A stretch of DNA of 64,000 bases from Dactylococcopsis salina PCC 8305 (GCF_000317615.1 NC_019780.1:2253840-2317839); one strand, 5' to 3'. Shown: positions 18,925-28,764, counted from the first letter of the stretch. Made by a program: numbers and translations. Notes: a model not told the origin generated them from the sequence alone.

Positions 18925-18953
18925 AACCACAGAGTCACAGAGAACACAGAGGG
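18925..18953. repeat. CACAGAG-type dispersed repeat
   Basis: GAACCACAGAGTCACAGAG and the following ACACAGAGG form a self-similar block in the tpsB-tpsA spacer. From memory, the same motif is scattered through many cyanobacterial genomes. It may affect the relative expression of the two partners. Confidence 0.5.
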
Positions 18954-19041
18954 TTGAAAAACTTTGAGCGTCACTGAAAATTTGAGAAGTGGTCTTATTG
19001 TTGATGTCATTACGATTGCGTTAAATTCCCCCTTGTTTAGG

Positions 19042-20820
19042 CTAGAAAAGTTGATAGTTTATGCTAAAATGAAGTCCATTTTCTTGTAAAGAATCTTCCT
19101 CGATATCTACATCGTTTAACGGAATTCCCCAATCTAATTCCGCAATAAAATTCTCGCCAATGAGCAACTCTAACCCTAAGCCCAAAGACGATAAACTATC
19201 CCGTGGTGTTACTTCTTCCTCGCCACGATTCCAAACGGTGCCAAAATCAAAAAATGGGGTTAGTCGCACAGTTGCATCCCATTCAGGAATACGGAGAATG
19301 GGGGTGCGAATCTCTGCTGAGGCTAAAAAGCCGTTATCTCCCAGTAATAAATCCTGACGATATCCCCGCACGGTTAACGCCCCACCGAGGCTAAACTCTT
19401 CTAAAGATAACAAGGTTCGATCCGCCAGTTGCAGTTCTGATCGTAATAAGAATGTTGTATCGGGTGTCAGTCGTCTCACATATTGGGCTTGACCCCGCCA
19501 AGCAAAAAACTCGCTTTCTAATGCTTCGCCATTGAGATTTACTTGTGATCCTTCTAAACCGAAGCTAAACTGCGATCGCGCTGCTAAAACTTCTTGAGCG
19601 TTACGATTGGTGTATTCTTGGAAAAACCGCAATGCAAATAGTCTGGTTTCTCCTTCTAGTTCATCCAACAGCGAACTGTCTGACTCTTGGCGATCAATTG
19701 TCAATCCGAAGCTCAATTCTTCCCGAGGCGTGCGAATCACAGGCTGGCGGTAGGTCAAGACATACTGGCGATAGTCGGATTCAATATCTAAAGTATCAAA
19801 GGGGTCTTCGATAATGTCATTCTCGGTTCGGCGATAACGGAAGTTCAGAGTGCCGTTTTTGGCATTGATGGGAACAGTATAACTCAGGTCATCGAGAGAG
19901 TTACTGCCATCGGTATTAAAATAGCGAATATTAGCGCGATCGCCAAAACCCAAAAGGTTGTTATGAGTGACTTCAATGAGGCGACGATCCGTTCCAACAA
20001 CGGGTGAACGTTGATTATCCAAAGTTAATTCCGTGGAAAAAGCAGGAGCTTCCGTTGCATTGACCACAAGACGGCTGAAACCAGGGCGTGAACCTGCACT
20101 CAATTGGGCGGTAAGATTGGCAATTAAAGGATTCAGTTGCAGGAGTTGTAAGGCTTCCAGTAATGCTTGTTGATTTAAGGGGGTGTCAGTCCCTCGTTGG
20201 ATTCTGCTGCGAATATAACTTTCATTAAGTCGGTTTAACCCCTCGATGACAATGGTTTCAATCGCACCTTCTACCACTTGTATTCTCACCACGCCATCCC
20301 TGAAGGTTTGCGAGGGAATATAAGCACCAGAGGTAATATAGCCTTCTTGAATATATAAATTTGTGAGAGTTCTTTGCGCTTCTAGTAACTCTGTAAAAGA
20401 GAGGGGACGATTGGTAAATGGAGCTAAAACTTTTGTCAGTTCTGTAGAAGTGAAAACCGTATTCCCGACTACCTCAAATGCTTCAACTGTAATTGTTTCA
20501 GGAATATCTAAATTAGGGGGTTGTGGTTCTTCTGAAGGGGCTTCTTGTTCTGGGAGAAGATCATCAGTGGGAGGGAGCGGTGTGGATTCAGGAGGGGGTT
20601 CTCGTTCTCGCGGGGGTAAAACGGGTTGAGGACGAGTTTGGGCGAAAACAGGTGTTGTAACGAACAGATGGGATAAAACGTAGAGAACAATCGGAAGATG
20701 AATGGAAAAAAACTGTAAGTTGTCTTGACGCTTATTTTTCCCTTGTCTAGTTAAAGGTTCTACGATGTCTCTTTCAGCATTTGTTGTTAGATCATTGGGA
20801 TTCGAGTGATGTTGATTCAT
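19042..20820 (-). CDS. TpsB outer-membrane transporter (ShlB/FhaC/HecB family)
   Basis: 592 residues. A long N-terminal extension precedes a signal-peptide-like hydrophobic stretch (about 40-61, ending VFA). Next come a Pro/Glu-rich linker, POTRA domains (FEVVGNTVFT near 115, then VVEGAIETIVIEG) and a beta-barrel ending in INYQLF with the terminal aromatic expected for BamA-dependent insertion. It exports the TpsA encoded 137 bp downstream. Gene order tpsB-tpsA is the usual operon order. Confidence 0.93.
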   Translation of the reverse strand: MNQHHSNPNDLTTNAERDIVEPLTRQGKNKRQDNLQFFSIHLPIVLYVLSHLFVTTPVFAQTRPQPVLPPREREPPPESTPLPPTDDLLPEQEAPSEEPQPPNLDIPETITVEAFEVVGNTVFTSTELTKVLAPFTNRPLSFTELLEAQRTLTNLYIQEGYITSGAYIPSQTFRDGVVRIQVVEGAIETIVIEGLNRLNESYIRSRIQRGTDTPLNQQALLEALQLLQLNPLIANLTAQLSAGSRPGFSRLVVNATEAPAFSTELTLDNQRSPVVGTDRRLIEVTHNNLLGFGDRANIRYFNTDGSNSLDDLSYTVPINAKNGTLNFRYRRTENDIIEDPFDTLDIESDYRQYVLTYRQPVIRTPREELSFGLTIDRQESDSSLLDELEGETRLFALRFFQEYTNRNAQEVLAARSQFSFGLEGSQVNLNGEALESEFFAWRGQAQYVRRLTPDTTFLLRSELQLADRTLLSLEEFSLGGALTVRGYRQDLLLGDNGFLASAEIRTPILRIPEWDATVRLTPFFDFGTVWNRGEEEVTPRDSLSSLGLGLELLIGENFIAELDWGIPLNDVDIEEDSLQENGLHFSINYQLF

Positions 20821-20907
20821 CTTGAGGAAAGTATGATTGTTCTACTTTTTAAATTCTCACTCTCCTCAGATGTGATAGATCAGGGCACGTATCATTTCTT
20901 AACTATT

Positions 20908-21280
20908 AACCCACATTCCGCACCCTCAACTGTCACATTGTCCGTTTGGCGACCGTATCAAGGGAAATTGATTGACTCCACCATCAAACTTAGGGGGAGA
21001 ATCAGGGTGAATTCTTCTCCCGTCTCATTAACTAAGATTAATTGAGAATACATAACCCTAAAATTACAGCAGCTCTTAACTGACTTCATCTTTGATTTTC
21101 ACTCCTTCGGGGAAACTTCCCTTACACTAATAAATAATATTGTTGACAAGGTTTGGGAAATAATAGTCTGTGAGAAGCAGTCACTTTTTAAATGTGACTA
21201 ATGAACAGACCAAGAGCAACTCTTCTCATTTCAGCTAGGGGGAACGGACGATGTGACAGTTGGGGTGCGGAATGTGGGTT
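20908..21280. mobile_element. 373-bp MITE with IS1634-type terminal inverted repeats
   Basis: Left end AACCCACATTCCGCACCC...TTGTCCGTT (20908-20946) and right end AACGGACGATGTGACAG...GAATGTGGGTT (21243-21280) are near-perfect inverted repeats of about 38 bp. The same terminal sequence bounds the transposase remnant at 11575. The interior codes for nothing recognisable. No clear target-site duplication could be seen. Confidence 0.82.
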
Positions 21281-21352
21281 GCAACTTATGATTTAGCAGT
21301 TCATGGATCAAGAAGGATTAAAATGTTTCGATGGTGGGCGCTGCTCACCCTA

Positions 21353-24175
21353 CTATGAGTACCATCGCTGGAGAAATTGTTTCGCTTCTTCTGGGTTTTG
21401 AATAATGCCATCCAGTGTCGCATCGAAAAGACTTTCTAAAATTTCTCGATATTGAGGTCCAGGTTTATAACCTAATGCTTTGAGATCATTTCCGTTCAGA
21501 GGGGCGCTAAGGTGTGACCAATGGGTGAGATATTGCCATAAGCGTCTTCTTACTTGACGAGAGGTTTTAACGGCTAATAAAACCAACATCGGTTGTTTAT
21601 AGTTCCTTAAAACATTGACAACGGTTTGAGGACGATAGTTTTCCTGAAACAGGATGTTTTCGATCGAGATTTTTGTGTCCTGTAATGGTAAATTAAGAAG
21701 GCGCGATCGAGCCGCTTTTAACGTTTCATAAATCTGAAGTTTCGCCTCTTCAGATAAATCAGAAGACAAATGCTTTTCTACAGTCAATTGCGCGGTTTCC
21801 AACTGTTCCAGACGTTTAACACTATCATTACTGAGTTCCAACTGTTTCGCCACAAAAACCCGTTCTTCAGTCGTCGGTAAAGCAGCGATCATCAGTTCTA
21901 ACCGCATTTGCCAATGGGTGAGGGTTTGCTTAGGATCAAATCGGTTTAAACTCCGTCCTAACAATCGCACTTCCCACCACAATTGCTCATTTAATTCTAG
22001 CTTCGGATGCAGACATTTGAGCGCCGATAAATCCGATAATAATTTTAACGCAGGTTTCCAATAGGGTGCTTCTAGAATATACTTAAGTTCTGCTTTGAGA
22101 CGAGTTTGTAATGCTGGCGCTTTCCGATTTTCTGCTCTCGATCGATCATACACCCCACTCGCAATGGCATAACGAATATAATCTTCGGTTTGCGCTTCAA
22201 TTTGAAACCCTAAACGCACCGCAAATTTAACCGCGCGGTAAATGCGAGTCGGGTCTTCAATAAAACTGTTAGCATGAAGAACACGGATTAACCTCGATCG
22301 AAGATCAACCAATCCCCCAAAAAAGTCTAACAGTTCGCCGCTTTTCGGAGAAGTCAACCGTATCGCTAAAGCATTAATCGTAAAATCACGGCGATATAAA
22401 TCTTGACGAATCGAACTGGCTTCCACTTCGGGATTCGCTGCTGGATAGGGATAAAACTCCGTTCTCGCTGTGGCAATATCCACCCACAAAGAACCGAATT
22501 CAGGGTGATTGTGCCACAATAACGCTGCGGTTTGAAACTCCCCATGAACCTCTAAACGGACTGGTGGATACGCTTTTTGTAATGCTTTTGCTAATTCTAC
22601 TCCCGCGCCAACCGTCGCCGTCTGATGAAACCCATCCACGACTAAATCAATATCGGGTAAAAACAAAGGAGAATCCTGATCGATTTTACTCCCTAAAATA
22701 ATATCTCGCACCGCACCGCCAACAATGTATAAAGACAAGCCTCGTTTTTCCGCTTCTGTTGCTGCTTGCGATAGTAACTTCCACAATACAGGATTCAGCT
22801 TTCGTTTAAAGTTAGGCAGTAAACAAGCGGCAATGAGAGATTGTTGATCTTGATCTTTGTTGTCTATCCCTCTGTCTTGATGAAGTTGTCTTAAAACATC
22901 CGTTCGCGTCACAATGCCAAGCAGTTGATTGTTTTCTAAAACGGGTAATCTTCCCACATCATACGTCACCATCAAGGTTTCGATATCGGGTAACAGTGTC
23001 TCAGGGGTGATGGTTTTAAGGTTGCGACTCATGTATCCTTTTACGGGTGCATGACCAAAGCCATGATGTAACGCTAAATCCAGATCACGACGGGAGATAA
23101 TTCCTACTAATTGATGGGTTTCATCCACTACAGACAAGCCAGAATGTCCATAACGGAACAGGATACGTTGTGCTTCCTTAATGCTGGTTTCAGGGGGAAT
23201 TGTTCGCACTGGAGATGACATCAACTCTCGCGCGGTGAGAGGATGGGGAAGTTGGGTTTTGATGGTTGCTAGTAATTCCCTCAGCGTTGCTTGTGGTTGC
23301 GCTGTTTTTAAGTTCGCAGAAGCTGCGTTTTTGTGACCACCGCCACCATAAGCAGTTAATAAGTGATTTAAGTCAAGGCGATCGAGGCGCGATCGGGCAA
23401 TCAAGCTCGATCGATGCTCGTTATGATGAGAATAATTATGGAGGAATAAAAGAACATCGATTTCCATCATCCCCATTAAACGTTCAGCGACAGTGGATAA
23501 CCCCGCCGCAAAGGTGTTACCTTCCAGATAAACTGAAGCAAGAGTATAACCTTGTACCGTCTCAGTTTGAATCTTTTCTAATGCCTCTGAGAGTATCTGT
23601 CGCAGCGTTGAAGATAAAGTTGGTTCGACATATTCTGCAACAATATCAACCTTAGCTTCCTGTTCCATTAACCAAGTCAATGCTTTCGCATCACGGGAAG
23701 TGGTTTCGGGAAATGTCAGCGAACCCGTATCCGTATGGATTCCCAACGCCATAATCGTTGCTTCAATAGGCGTTAAGGAAACCCCTTCCGAGATTAATGC
23801 TTCCACAATCAGGGTGCTAGTCGCGCCAACTCTGTCAATATGAGTAACCGTTGCTGGAATATCCCCAGCAAAGGGATGATGATCGTAGAGAATCACTTGT
23901 TTAATCTGTGGCAGATCAAGCCAAGTTTGTATTGTTCCTAAGCGATCGCGCTGTTGGGTATCTACCACCAGTAAGGTTTTAATGGCTTCAGGATGAACAC
24001 TACGCTGTTCAATGACATTAATCTCATCCCGATATAACCCTAAAAACGATTTTACCCCTGGATGCGCTCCACCCGTTAAAACCAACTTAGCACCTGTGTA
24101 GAGACGGGTTAGCCCCACAGCAGCCCCTAAAGCATCGAAATCGGCGGTTTGGTGGCATAAAATCAGAGTCGTCAT
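21353..24175 (-). CDS. tRNA nucleotidyltransferase (CCA/A-adding type) with DHH and CBS domains
   Basis: 940 residues. The N-terminal DHH phosphoesterase has HQTADFDALGAA and DHHPFAGD. A DHHA1-type region contains GGGGHKNAAS, then come two CBS domains (about 315-435). The C-terminal class II nucleotidyltransferase has GGAVRD, the metal motif DIDLVVDG, RRDFTINALA and EDPTRIYRAVKF. It adds nucleotides to tRNA 3' ends. In Aquifex, Synechocystis and Deinococcus the CC- and A-adding activities are split between two enzymes, and this long architecture belongs to that class. Which activity it has cannot be told by eye. The start abuts the repeats before hicB. Confidence 0.9.
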   Translation of the reverse strand: MTTLILCHQTADFDALGAAVGLTRLYTGAKLVLTGGAHPGVKSFLGLYRDEINVIEQRSVHPEAIKTLLVVDTQQRDRLGTIQTWLDLPQIKQVILYDHHPFAGDIPATVTHIDRVGATSTLIVEALISEGVSLTPIEATIMALGIHTDTGSLTFPETTSRDAKALTWLMEQEAKVDIVAEYVEPTLSSTLRQILSEALEKIQTETVQGYTLASVYLEGNTFAAGLSTVAERLMGMMEIDVLLFLHNYSHHNEHRSSLIARSRLDRLDLNHLLTAYGGGGHKNAASANLKTAQPQATLRELLATIKTQLPHPLTARELMSSPVRTIPPETSIKEAQRILFRYGHSGLSVVDETHQLVGIISRRDLDLALHHGFGHAPVKGYMSRNLKTITPETLLPDIETLMVTYDVGRLPVLENNQLLGIVTRTDVLRQLHQDRGIDNKDQDQQSLIAACLLPNFKRKLNPVLWKLLSQAATEAEKRGLSLYIVGGAVRDIILGSKIDQDSPLFLPDIDLVVDGFHQTATVGAGVELAKALQKAYPPVRLEVHGEFQTAALLWHNHPEFGSLWVDIATARTEFYPYPAANPEVEASSIRQDLYRRDFTINALAIRLTSPKSGELLDFFGGLVDLRSRLIRVLHANSFIEDPTRIYRAVKFAVRLGFQIEAQTEDYIRYAIASGVYDRSRAENRKAPALQTRLKAELKYILEAPYWKPALKLLSDLSALKCLHPKLELNEQLWWEVRLLGRSLNRFDPKQTLTHWQMRLELMIAALPTTEERVFVAKQLELSNDSVKRLEQLETAQLTVEKHLSSDLSEEAKLQIYETLKAARSRLLNLPLQDTKISIENILFQENYRPQTVVNVLRNYKQPMLVLLAVKTSRQVRRRLWQYLTHWSHLSAPLNGNDLKALGYKPGPQYREILESLFDATLDGIIQNPEEAKQFLQRWYS

Positions 24176-24332
24176 TAATTGTATCTTTCGCCCCCTAAGA
24201 TGTAGGTTGGGTGAAGAGAAGCGAAACCCAACATTAATTTAATTGTATCTTTCGCCCCCTAAGATGTAGGTTGGGTGAAGAGAAGCGAAACCCAACACCA
24301 ACATTAATTGTATCTTTACGCCCCCTAAGATA
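24174..24332. repeat. Tandem 64-65-bp repeats between divergent genes
   Basis: The block TTAATTGTATCTTTCGCC plus CCCCTAAGAT is followed by a TAGGTTGGGT palindromic repeat (24202-24232 and 24266-24298). A third, partial copy reaches the hicB start. The expansion separates the divergent starts of the nucleotidyltransferase and hicB genes and probably carries both promoters. Confidence 0.85.
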
Positions 24333-24339
24333 AAGACTT

Positions 24340-24576
24340 ATGAAAACTGTAACGGACTATAAAATCATTTTACGTCCCGATGATAATGGAACTTATGTTG
24401 CTTATCTTCCCGCAATTCAAGGATGTCATGCGTGGGGAGAATCTCCTGAAGCGGCTCGATCGGAATTAAATCATGTTTTCGCCATGATTCAGGAAGAATA
24501 TTTAGAACTAGGAAAAACGCTACCTAATGATGTTGAAATAACTATTTCTAAGGCTCAGCTAAAGCAAGAACATTAG
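24340..24576 (+). CDS. hicB: HicB-type antitoxin
   Basis: 78 residues with the HicB fold: DYKIILRPDDNGTYVAYLPA, GCHAWGESPEAA, then a helix and an acidic end. HicB proteins neutralise the HicA mRNA interferase and repress their own operon. The last seven residues (QLKQEH) look like read-through into the start of the damaged downstream hicA. Confidence 0.85.
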   Translation: MKTVTDYKIILRPDDNGTYVAYLPAIQGCHAWGESPEAARSELNHVFAMIQEEYLELGKTLPNDVEITISKAQLKQEH

Positions 24577-24764
24577 TTAAAGTAGCGAAGAAATTAGGTT
24601 TTCAAAAAGCCCGCCAAAGAGGTAGCCATGCTCGTTGGAAGCATCCAGATGGTCGTTCTACTACAATTCCAGTTCATGGCAACGCTGAAATTGGGGGTTG
24701 GTTATTCCAAGAAATTATTAAACAACTAGGAATAACAGAAGAAGAATTTAACAATTTAAAATAG
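24552..24764 (+). pseudogene. hicA: HicA toxin frame lacking a start codon
   Basis: The open stretch after a stop at 24551 reads LVKVAKKLGF, RQRGSHARWKHPDG (catalytic His in GSHARW), TTIPVHGN and LFQEIIKQLGI, a nearly complete HicA. There is no ATG, GTG or TTG before the conserved region, and the first 8-10 residues usual in the family are missing. It overlaps the end of hicB. Probably the 5' end was lost by a small deletion, disarming the toxin. Translation by coupling from a non-standard codon cannot be excluded. Confidence 0.7.
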
Positions 24765-24805
24765 CAAGAACCTATTATTTTGCGAGCAAATTTTCACCAC
24801 TAATA

Positions 24806-26989
24806 TCATTTTGCTGTTGTCTCATCCATTAATCTTTGAATCTGGGGATTATACAACCGTAAATAATTCCAATAATTTCCAAAAACCGCTTCTACATAAC
24901 CTTTTGTTTCTGGAAAAGGAATCTTTTCAACAAATTCATCCGCATCTTTTAAGCTATAGCGATCGACCCATTTTGCCACATTGCCAGGGCCGGCGTTATA
25001 ACTCGCCACTGCTAACATTGAGTTATTATTATATCGGCTGTGCGTATAATCCAAATACCAAGTTCCCAACTGAATATTATCTTCTGGATCGGATAAAGAA
25101 TAATCACTTAAATTAATCTTACCTGCGACCCATTTTCCCGTTGCTGGCATAATTTGCATTAATCCTCTTGCCCCAGCCACCGAACTAATATCCTTTTCAA
25201 ACCGTGATTCTTGGCGGATTAAACTAATCGTTAACAAGGGATTTAATTCCCGTTTTTCTGACCAATTCAGGATGCTTTCATTATAAGGAAAGGGAAACAA
25301 AGAATGCCAATACATCGGTTTTTCTCGCAGACTTTGCCAACGAGAATAATCTTCAGGTTGATCTCGAAATTGTAGCGATGAAATTTGACTAATTCCTTTT
25401 AAGTATCGCCCTTGAGTTAACTTAATTACTCCTTCTGTAAATTGTTCTTCTACTGATAAAGCCGTTTGATTTGCGGTTTCTGTTTGCCATAATTTCCAAA
25501 CCCAATTATCTTCCCCTAGCTGATATAATTCCTTCAGTTGATCTGATCCAGATGGAAGTAAAGGACGCGCCGCTGGTTTCACTACTCTTGGGGATTGATT
25601 GCGAATACTCTCAAAATCGCCGACGGGTAAGCCCAGATGAACCGCCGATCGCCACGCATAATAAGATTGAGGATGTTGGGAGAAAGTTTGTCGAAACTGC
25701 TTTTCGGCTGCTGCTGTGTCTCCTTGCTGTTGTAACCATTTTCCCGCCCAGAAACCAGCTTTTGCGGCTAAAGAACTGTTATTATTTTCTTGGGTGATGG
25801 TTTGCGCCCACTCGATCGCCTCGTCCAATTCTCCTTGTTGAGCGTATTTTTCCACCCTTTCCCAACGATACGCCGCCGCTGCATCGGATTGGGAATAGTT
25901 TTCTAAAAGGCTGTCTCGCGCTTGTTGGGCGGCTTGAGGACTTCTGGCGGCTTCTAAGAGTTTAGCTTTGCTGATTAGTGCTTCTGGTGCTTCCTTTGGA
26001 AACTCATCGATCGCTCGATCGAGGTAAAATAAAGCATCATTACGAGAGACCATTCCCGCGAGACGACGTAACCCTAACCCCGTTATTTCCGCATCTGGAA
26101 AACTGTTCAAAAGTTCTAAATAAATCGTTTTCGCGCGACGAGTTTCCCCACTCACCTGTAACCCTCTCCCATACCGATAAACATTTTCTGGGGTTTTAGG
26201 GGCGTTTCCATAGGCGTTCCCTGCTTTCCTGTATTCCCATGTTTCCCAATATCCGACTGCGATCGCTTCCCAATCTTCTGGACTGAGTTGGCTACGATAG
26301 TTATTAACCAGTCGATCGCGCCATTCCCCCATTCCTTCCGCCTCTGGCGTCTGATCGATCAATATCTTCATCAAATCTGGTTGATCAGGATTTTCTTTTA
26401 AGCGCTCTCTAATCACTTCATGGGTGCGAGGATGCGCTGGAAACTGCTTGACCAGTGTTTCCCATTCTTGGGAATTATATCGTCCTAAGTGATAAACCGC
26501 CTCACCAACAATGGCAGGATTAGACTGTTCTTGGGTTAGGTTATACCAAATTTCTCGCGCTTGGGCGGTTTTTCCCTTCATTTCGTAGGCTTTCGCCCGT
26601 TTCAGAAGGATTTGCCCCTCTAACAAAGAATAGTCTGTTTCCAGCCCTTTTAATGCAGACAGGGCGCTGTCTGGTTTTTTTGCTTCTAAGGCGGTTGTTG
26701 CTAACAAATAACGAGCGCGGTTTTGATCCAACTGATGACCCCTTTCCGCGATCGTTTCCAGTTGCTTTTGTCTTTCCAATGGGGATAAAGCAATTAAAGG
26801 AAAGACCTCAGAAGGGCGATCCTTGTCTGTCTCAACGACTTTCTTTCTGGTTTCAATAGCGAAGGGAAGAATCTCCTCTCGACTTTGCGCCACCCAAACT
26901 GTTGTCACTCCCACCAAAGTGAGGGAGATTAACCCAAATACGACTTGCCTCGATCGCGCTTTCATACCATATTTTCCTATTTTTGTCAA
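24806..26989 (-). CDS. Soluble lytic murein transglycosylase (Slt-like)
   Basis: 727 residues. It has an N-terminal membrane anchor or signal (FGLISLTLVGVTTVW), a long helical TPR-like superhelix (about 60-560) and a C-terminal SLT domain with LIRQESRF (catalytic Glu near 590), GLMQIMPATG and ASYNAGPGNV. It cleaves peptidoglycan glycan strands in the periplasm to 1,6-anhydro products. The gene begins 8 bp after the LON-domain gene and is probably translated from the same mRNA. ATG at residue 9 is an alternative start. Confidence 0.93.
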   Translation of the reverse strand: MTKIGKYGMKARSRQVVFGLISLTLVGVTTVWVAQSREEILPFAIETRKKVVETDKDRPSEVFPLIALSPLERQKQLETIAERGHQLDQNRARYLLATTALEAKKPDSALSALKGLETDYSLLEGQILLKRAKAYEMKGKTAQAREIWYNLTQEQSNPAIVGEAVYHLGRYNSQEWETLVKQFPAHPRTHEVIRERLKENPDQPDLMKILIDQTPEAEGMGEWRDRLVNNYRSQLSPEDWEAIAVGYWETWEYRKAGNAYGNAPKTPENVYRYGRGLQVSGETRRAKTIYLELLNSFPDAEITGLGLRRLAGMVSRNDALFYLDRAIDEFPKEAPEALISKAKLLEAARSPQAAQQARDSLLENYSQSDAAAAYRWERVEKYAQQGELDEAIEWAQTITQENNNSSLAAKAGFWAGKWLQQQGDTAAAEKQFRQTFSQHPQSYYAWRSAVHLGLPVGDFESIRNQSPRVVKPAARPLLPSGSDQLKELYQLGEDNWVWKLWQTETANQTALSVEEQFTEGVIKLTQGRYLKGISQISSLQFRDQPEDYSRWQSLREKPMYWHSLFPFPYNESILNWSEKRELNPLLTISLIRQESRFEKDISSVAGARGLMQIMPATGKWVAGKINLSDYSLSDPEDNIQLGTWYLDYTHSRYNNNSMLAVASYNAGPGNVAKWVDRYSLKDADEFVEKIPFPETKGYVEAVFGNYWNYLRLYNPQIQRLMDETTAK

Positions 26990-26997
26990 GATTTTTC

Positions 26998-27639
26998 TTA
27001 CCTTAAAGCATCTTTAAGGGCGGTACGGGCGGCGAGATGATTGCGAGTTGAACCGAGAATTTCCGCTTCTCGATCGAGACGGGCTTTTGTATCCTGCATT
27101 TCTAAAAGGCTTTGTTGTTCGGAGGCGACTCCATACAAATTGCTGGCGATCCAAAATGATAATTCACGAGGGAGATCAGGAACATCGTCGGGAAGTTCAA
27201 TTTTTTGGTCGGTTAACTTTGCCGAGAGTTTCACCACATCGTTTAATAATGCTTCCACATCTTGGGCGAGGGGACGTAAATCGGTGTCTGGGGTTTCGTC
27301 TTCGATCCATTCCACCAAACCCACGCGGTAAGGCTTTTCTCGTACCCAGTTTAAGACACGAAAACGTTGTTGTCCGAGAGTCAGCATTTTGATGCGATCG
27401 TCAGGGAGACGTTGAAATTGGGAGATTTCCGCACAACAGCCTACTGGTGCGATTTCTCCTTTCACTGGATCAAACATTAAAACCCCAAAGCGTCGATCGG
27501 TTTCTAAAATGGTGTTCATCATCATCCGATAGCGAAACTCGAAAATATGAAGGGGAAGGGGACGACCAGGGAATAATACTACATCAGGTAGCGGAAAAAG
27601 GGGAAGTTCTCTTACAGCCATAGAAGTTGAAGATGCCAT
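26998..27639 (-). CDS. LON substrate-binding (Lon N-terminal) domain protein
   Basis: 213 residues forming a stand-alone Lon N-domain: ELPLFPLPDVVLFPG, LHIFEFRYRMM, FGVLMFDP and GCCAEI, followed by a helical tail. The ATPase and protease domains of Lon are absent. Such proteins are widespread in cyanobacteria and their function is not settled. It forms an apparent operon with the downstream transglycosylase. Confidence 0.9.
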   Translation of the reverse strand: MASSTSMAVRELPLFPLPDVVLFPGRPLPLHIFEFRYRMMMNTILETDRRFGVLMFDPVKGEIAPVGCCAEISQFQRLPDDRIKMLTLGQQRFRVLNWVREKPYRVGLVEWIEDETPDTDLRPLAQDVEALLNDVVKLSAKLTDQKIELPDDVPDLPRELSFWIASNLYGVASEQQSLLEMQDTKARLDREAEILGSTRNHLAARTALKDALR

Positions 27640-27704
27640 CGTGTCTTACAATTGCTTTGAGAGTGACGTTTCTCTCTACTTTAACGAATTTTTACAATTA
27701 ACCG

Positions 27705-28526
27705 ATGAATCAATCTCAATCCTCATGGCAAGTCGATTTTTATCGGCTTCCTCAACCGACGACCAAGGGCGAATCGCAATGGGAATTAGTTATCTGTGAT
27801 CAATCCACGAAGGAAGTAAAAACCCGATCTTGTTTGCAAAAGGAAGCGACAGTTGATTGGTTAGTGGAAAGTTTACAGGGGTTAGCGACAGAGGAATTAC
27901 CGTTAAAGATGCGAGTATTTCGTCCCGAATCCTTACAGTTATTACAGTTAGCTGGGGAAAGGTTGGGGGTGATTGTAGAAGGAACACGACACACTTATTT
28001 ATTAAAGCAGGTGTTGCGCGATCGCGGCGGAGAAGAGAGAATCAAAGTGGAATCACCGCCACCGCAACCGCTACCTGAGTTTATCTGGGGAGAACAATGG
28101 CAATTTGCCCGTCTCAATGCGGATGAAATTGAGTATCGAATGCCAGAACGTCCGATTCCCTTTTGTGAAATGCCCACCGAATTAACCCCTTTTCAGTTGA
28201 ATTTAGGATCAACAACGCTAGTGCCTGGGATTATTATCTACGGGGGGCGACAATCTCGACAACTTGCCCAGTGGTTTATGGAAGCCCAACCCATGGCAGT
28301 TAATTATATGCCAACAACGGTGGGAGAGTCTGGGGGATTAGTGTTAGAAGCGGGGTTGCGCGATCGATGGGTGATTATTACCTTTGAAGATACGGAAGTC
28401 GCTACGGCGGGGGAAAAGTATGAACAACGGAAACAGGAGAGTAACGGACTACATTTTCTTTTGCTTCAACCTGATGATTCGGGAATGACAGATACAGGGT
28501 TTTGGTTATTGCGTAATGAAATTTGA
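27705..28526 (+). CDS. Tab2/Atab2-type RNA-binding protein
   Basis: 273 residues. It has the family opening WQVDFYRLPQP, a segment WELVICDQ, KMRVFRPESLQL, and a C-terminal GLVLEAGLRDRWVIITFEDT. Plant and algal Tab2/Atab2 bind RNA and are needed for translation or stability of photosystem transcripts; cyanobacterial members are presumed similar. It is divergent from the LON-domain gene, with 65 bp between the starts. Confidence 0.88.
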   Translation: MNQSQSSWQVDFYRLPQPTTKGESQWELVICDQSTKEVKTRSCLQKEATVDWLVESLQGLATEELPLKMRVFRPESLQLLQLAGERLGVIVEGTRHTYLLKQVLRDRGGEERIKVESPPPQPLPEFIWGEQWQFARLNADEIEYRMPERPIPFCEMPTELTPFQLNLGSTTLVPGIIIYGGRQSRQLAQWFMEAQPMAVNYMPTTVGESGGLVLEAGLRDRWVIITFEDTEVATAGEKYEQRKQESNGLHFLLLQPDDSGMTDTGFWLLRNEI

Positions 28527-28764
28527 CGGATGGGACAGAGGTAAGTATTATGGGCTTGTCTGGTGGTTCACCAGTAGCAAAGATGTCAGGGGTTATTTCT
28601 GCATCACGTAATACCGCGTTTTCAACGTCTATTCACAAAAGAATTTAAGACAATTGTAAAAAGGTAGTATCGCGCGATGACACGATCGGTTTAATCAGTG
28701 GGATTAGACATCGTTAGTCAGAAAGGTCGCTGCATCTTTGCGTTGATCAATCAATTGAGGATTA

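Noticed and set aside
20908-21280. Target-site duplication around the MITE
   Set aside because: The flanks (AACTATT and GCAACTT) do not match convincingly, so no duplication is claimed.
28543-28652. Short frame beginning MGLSGGSPVAK, faintly like the N-terminus of a phycobilisome core-linker
   Set aside because: Only a few residues resemble the linker, the frame stops after about 34 codons and no further homology follows. Treated as chance.
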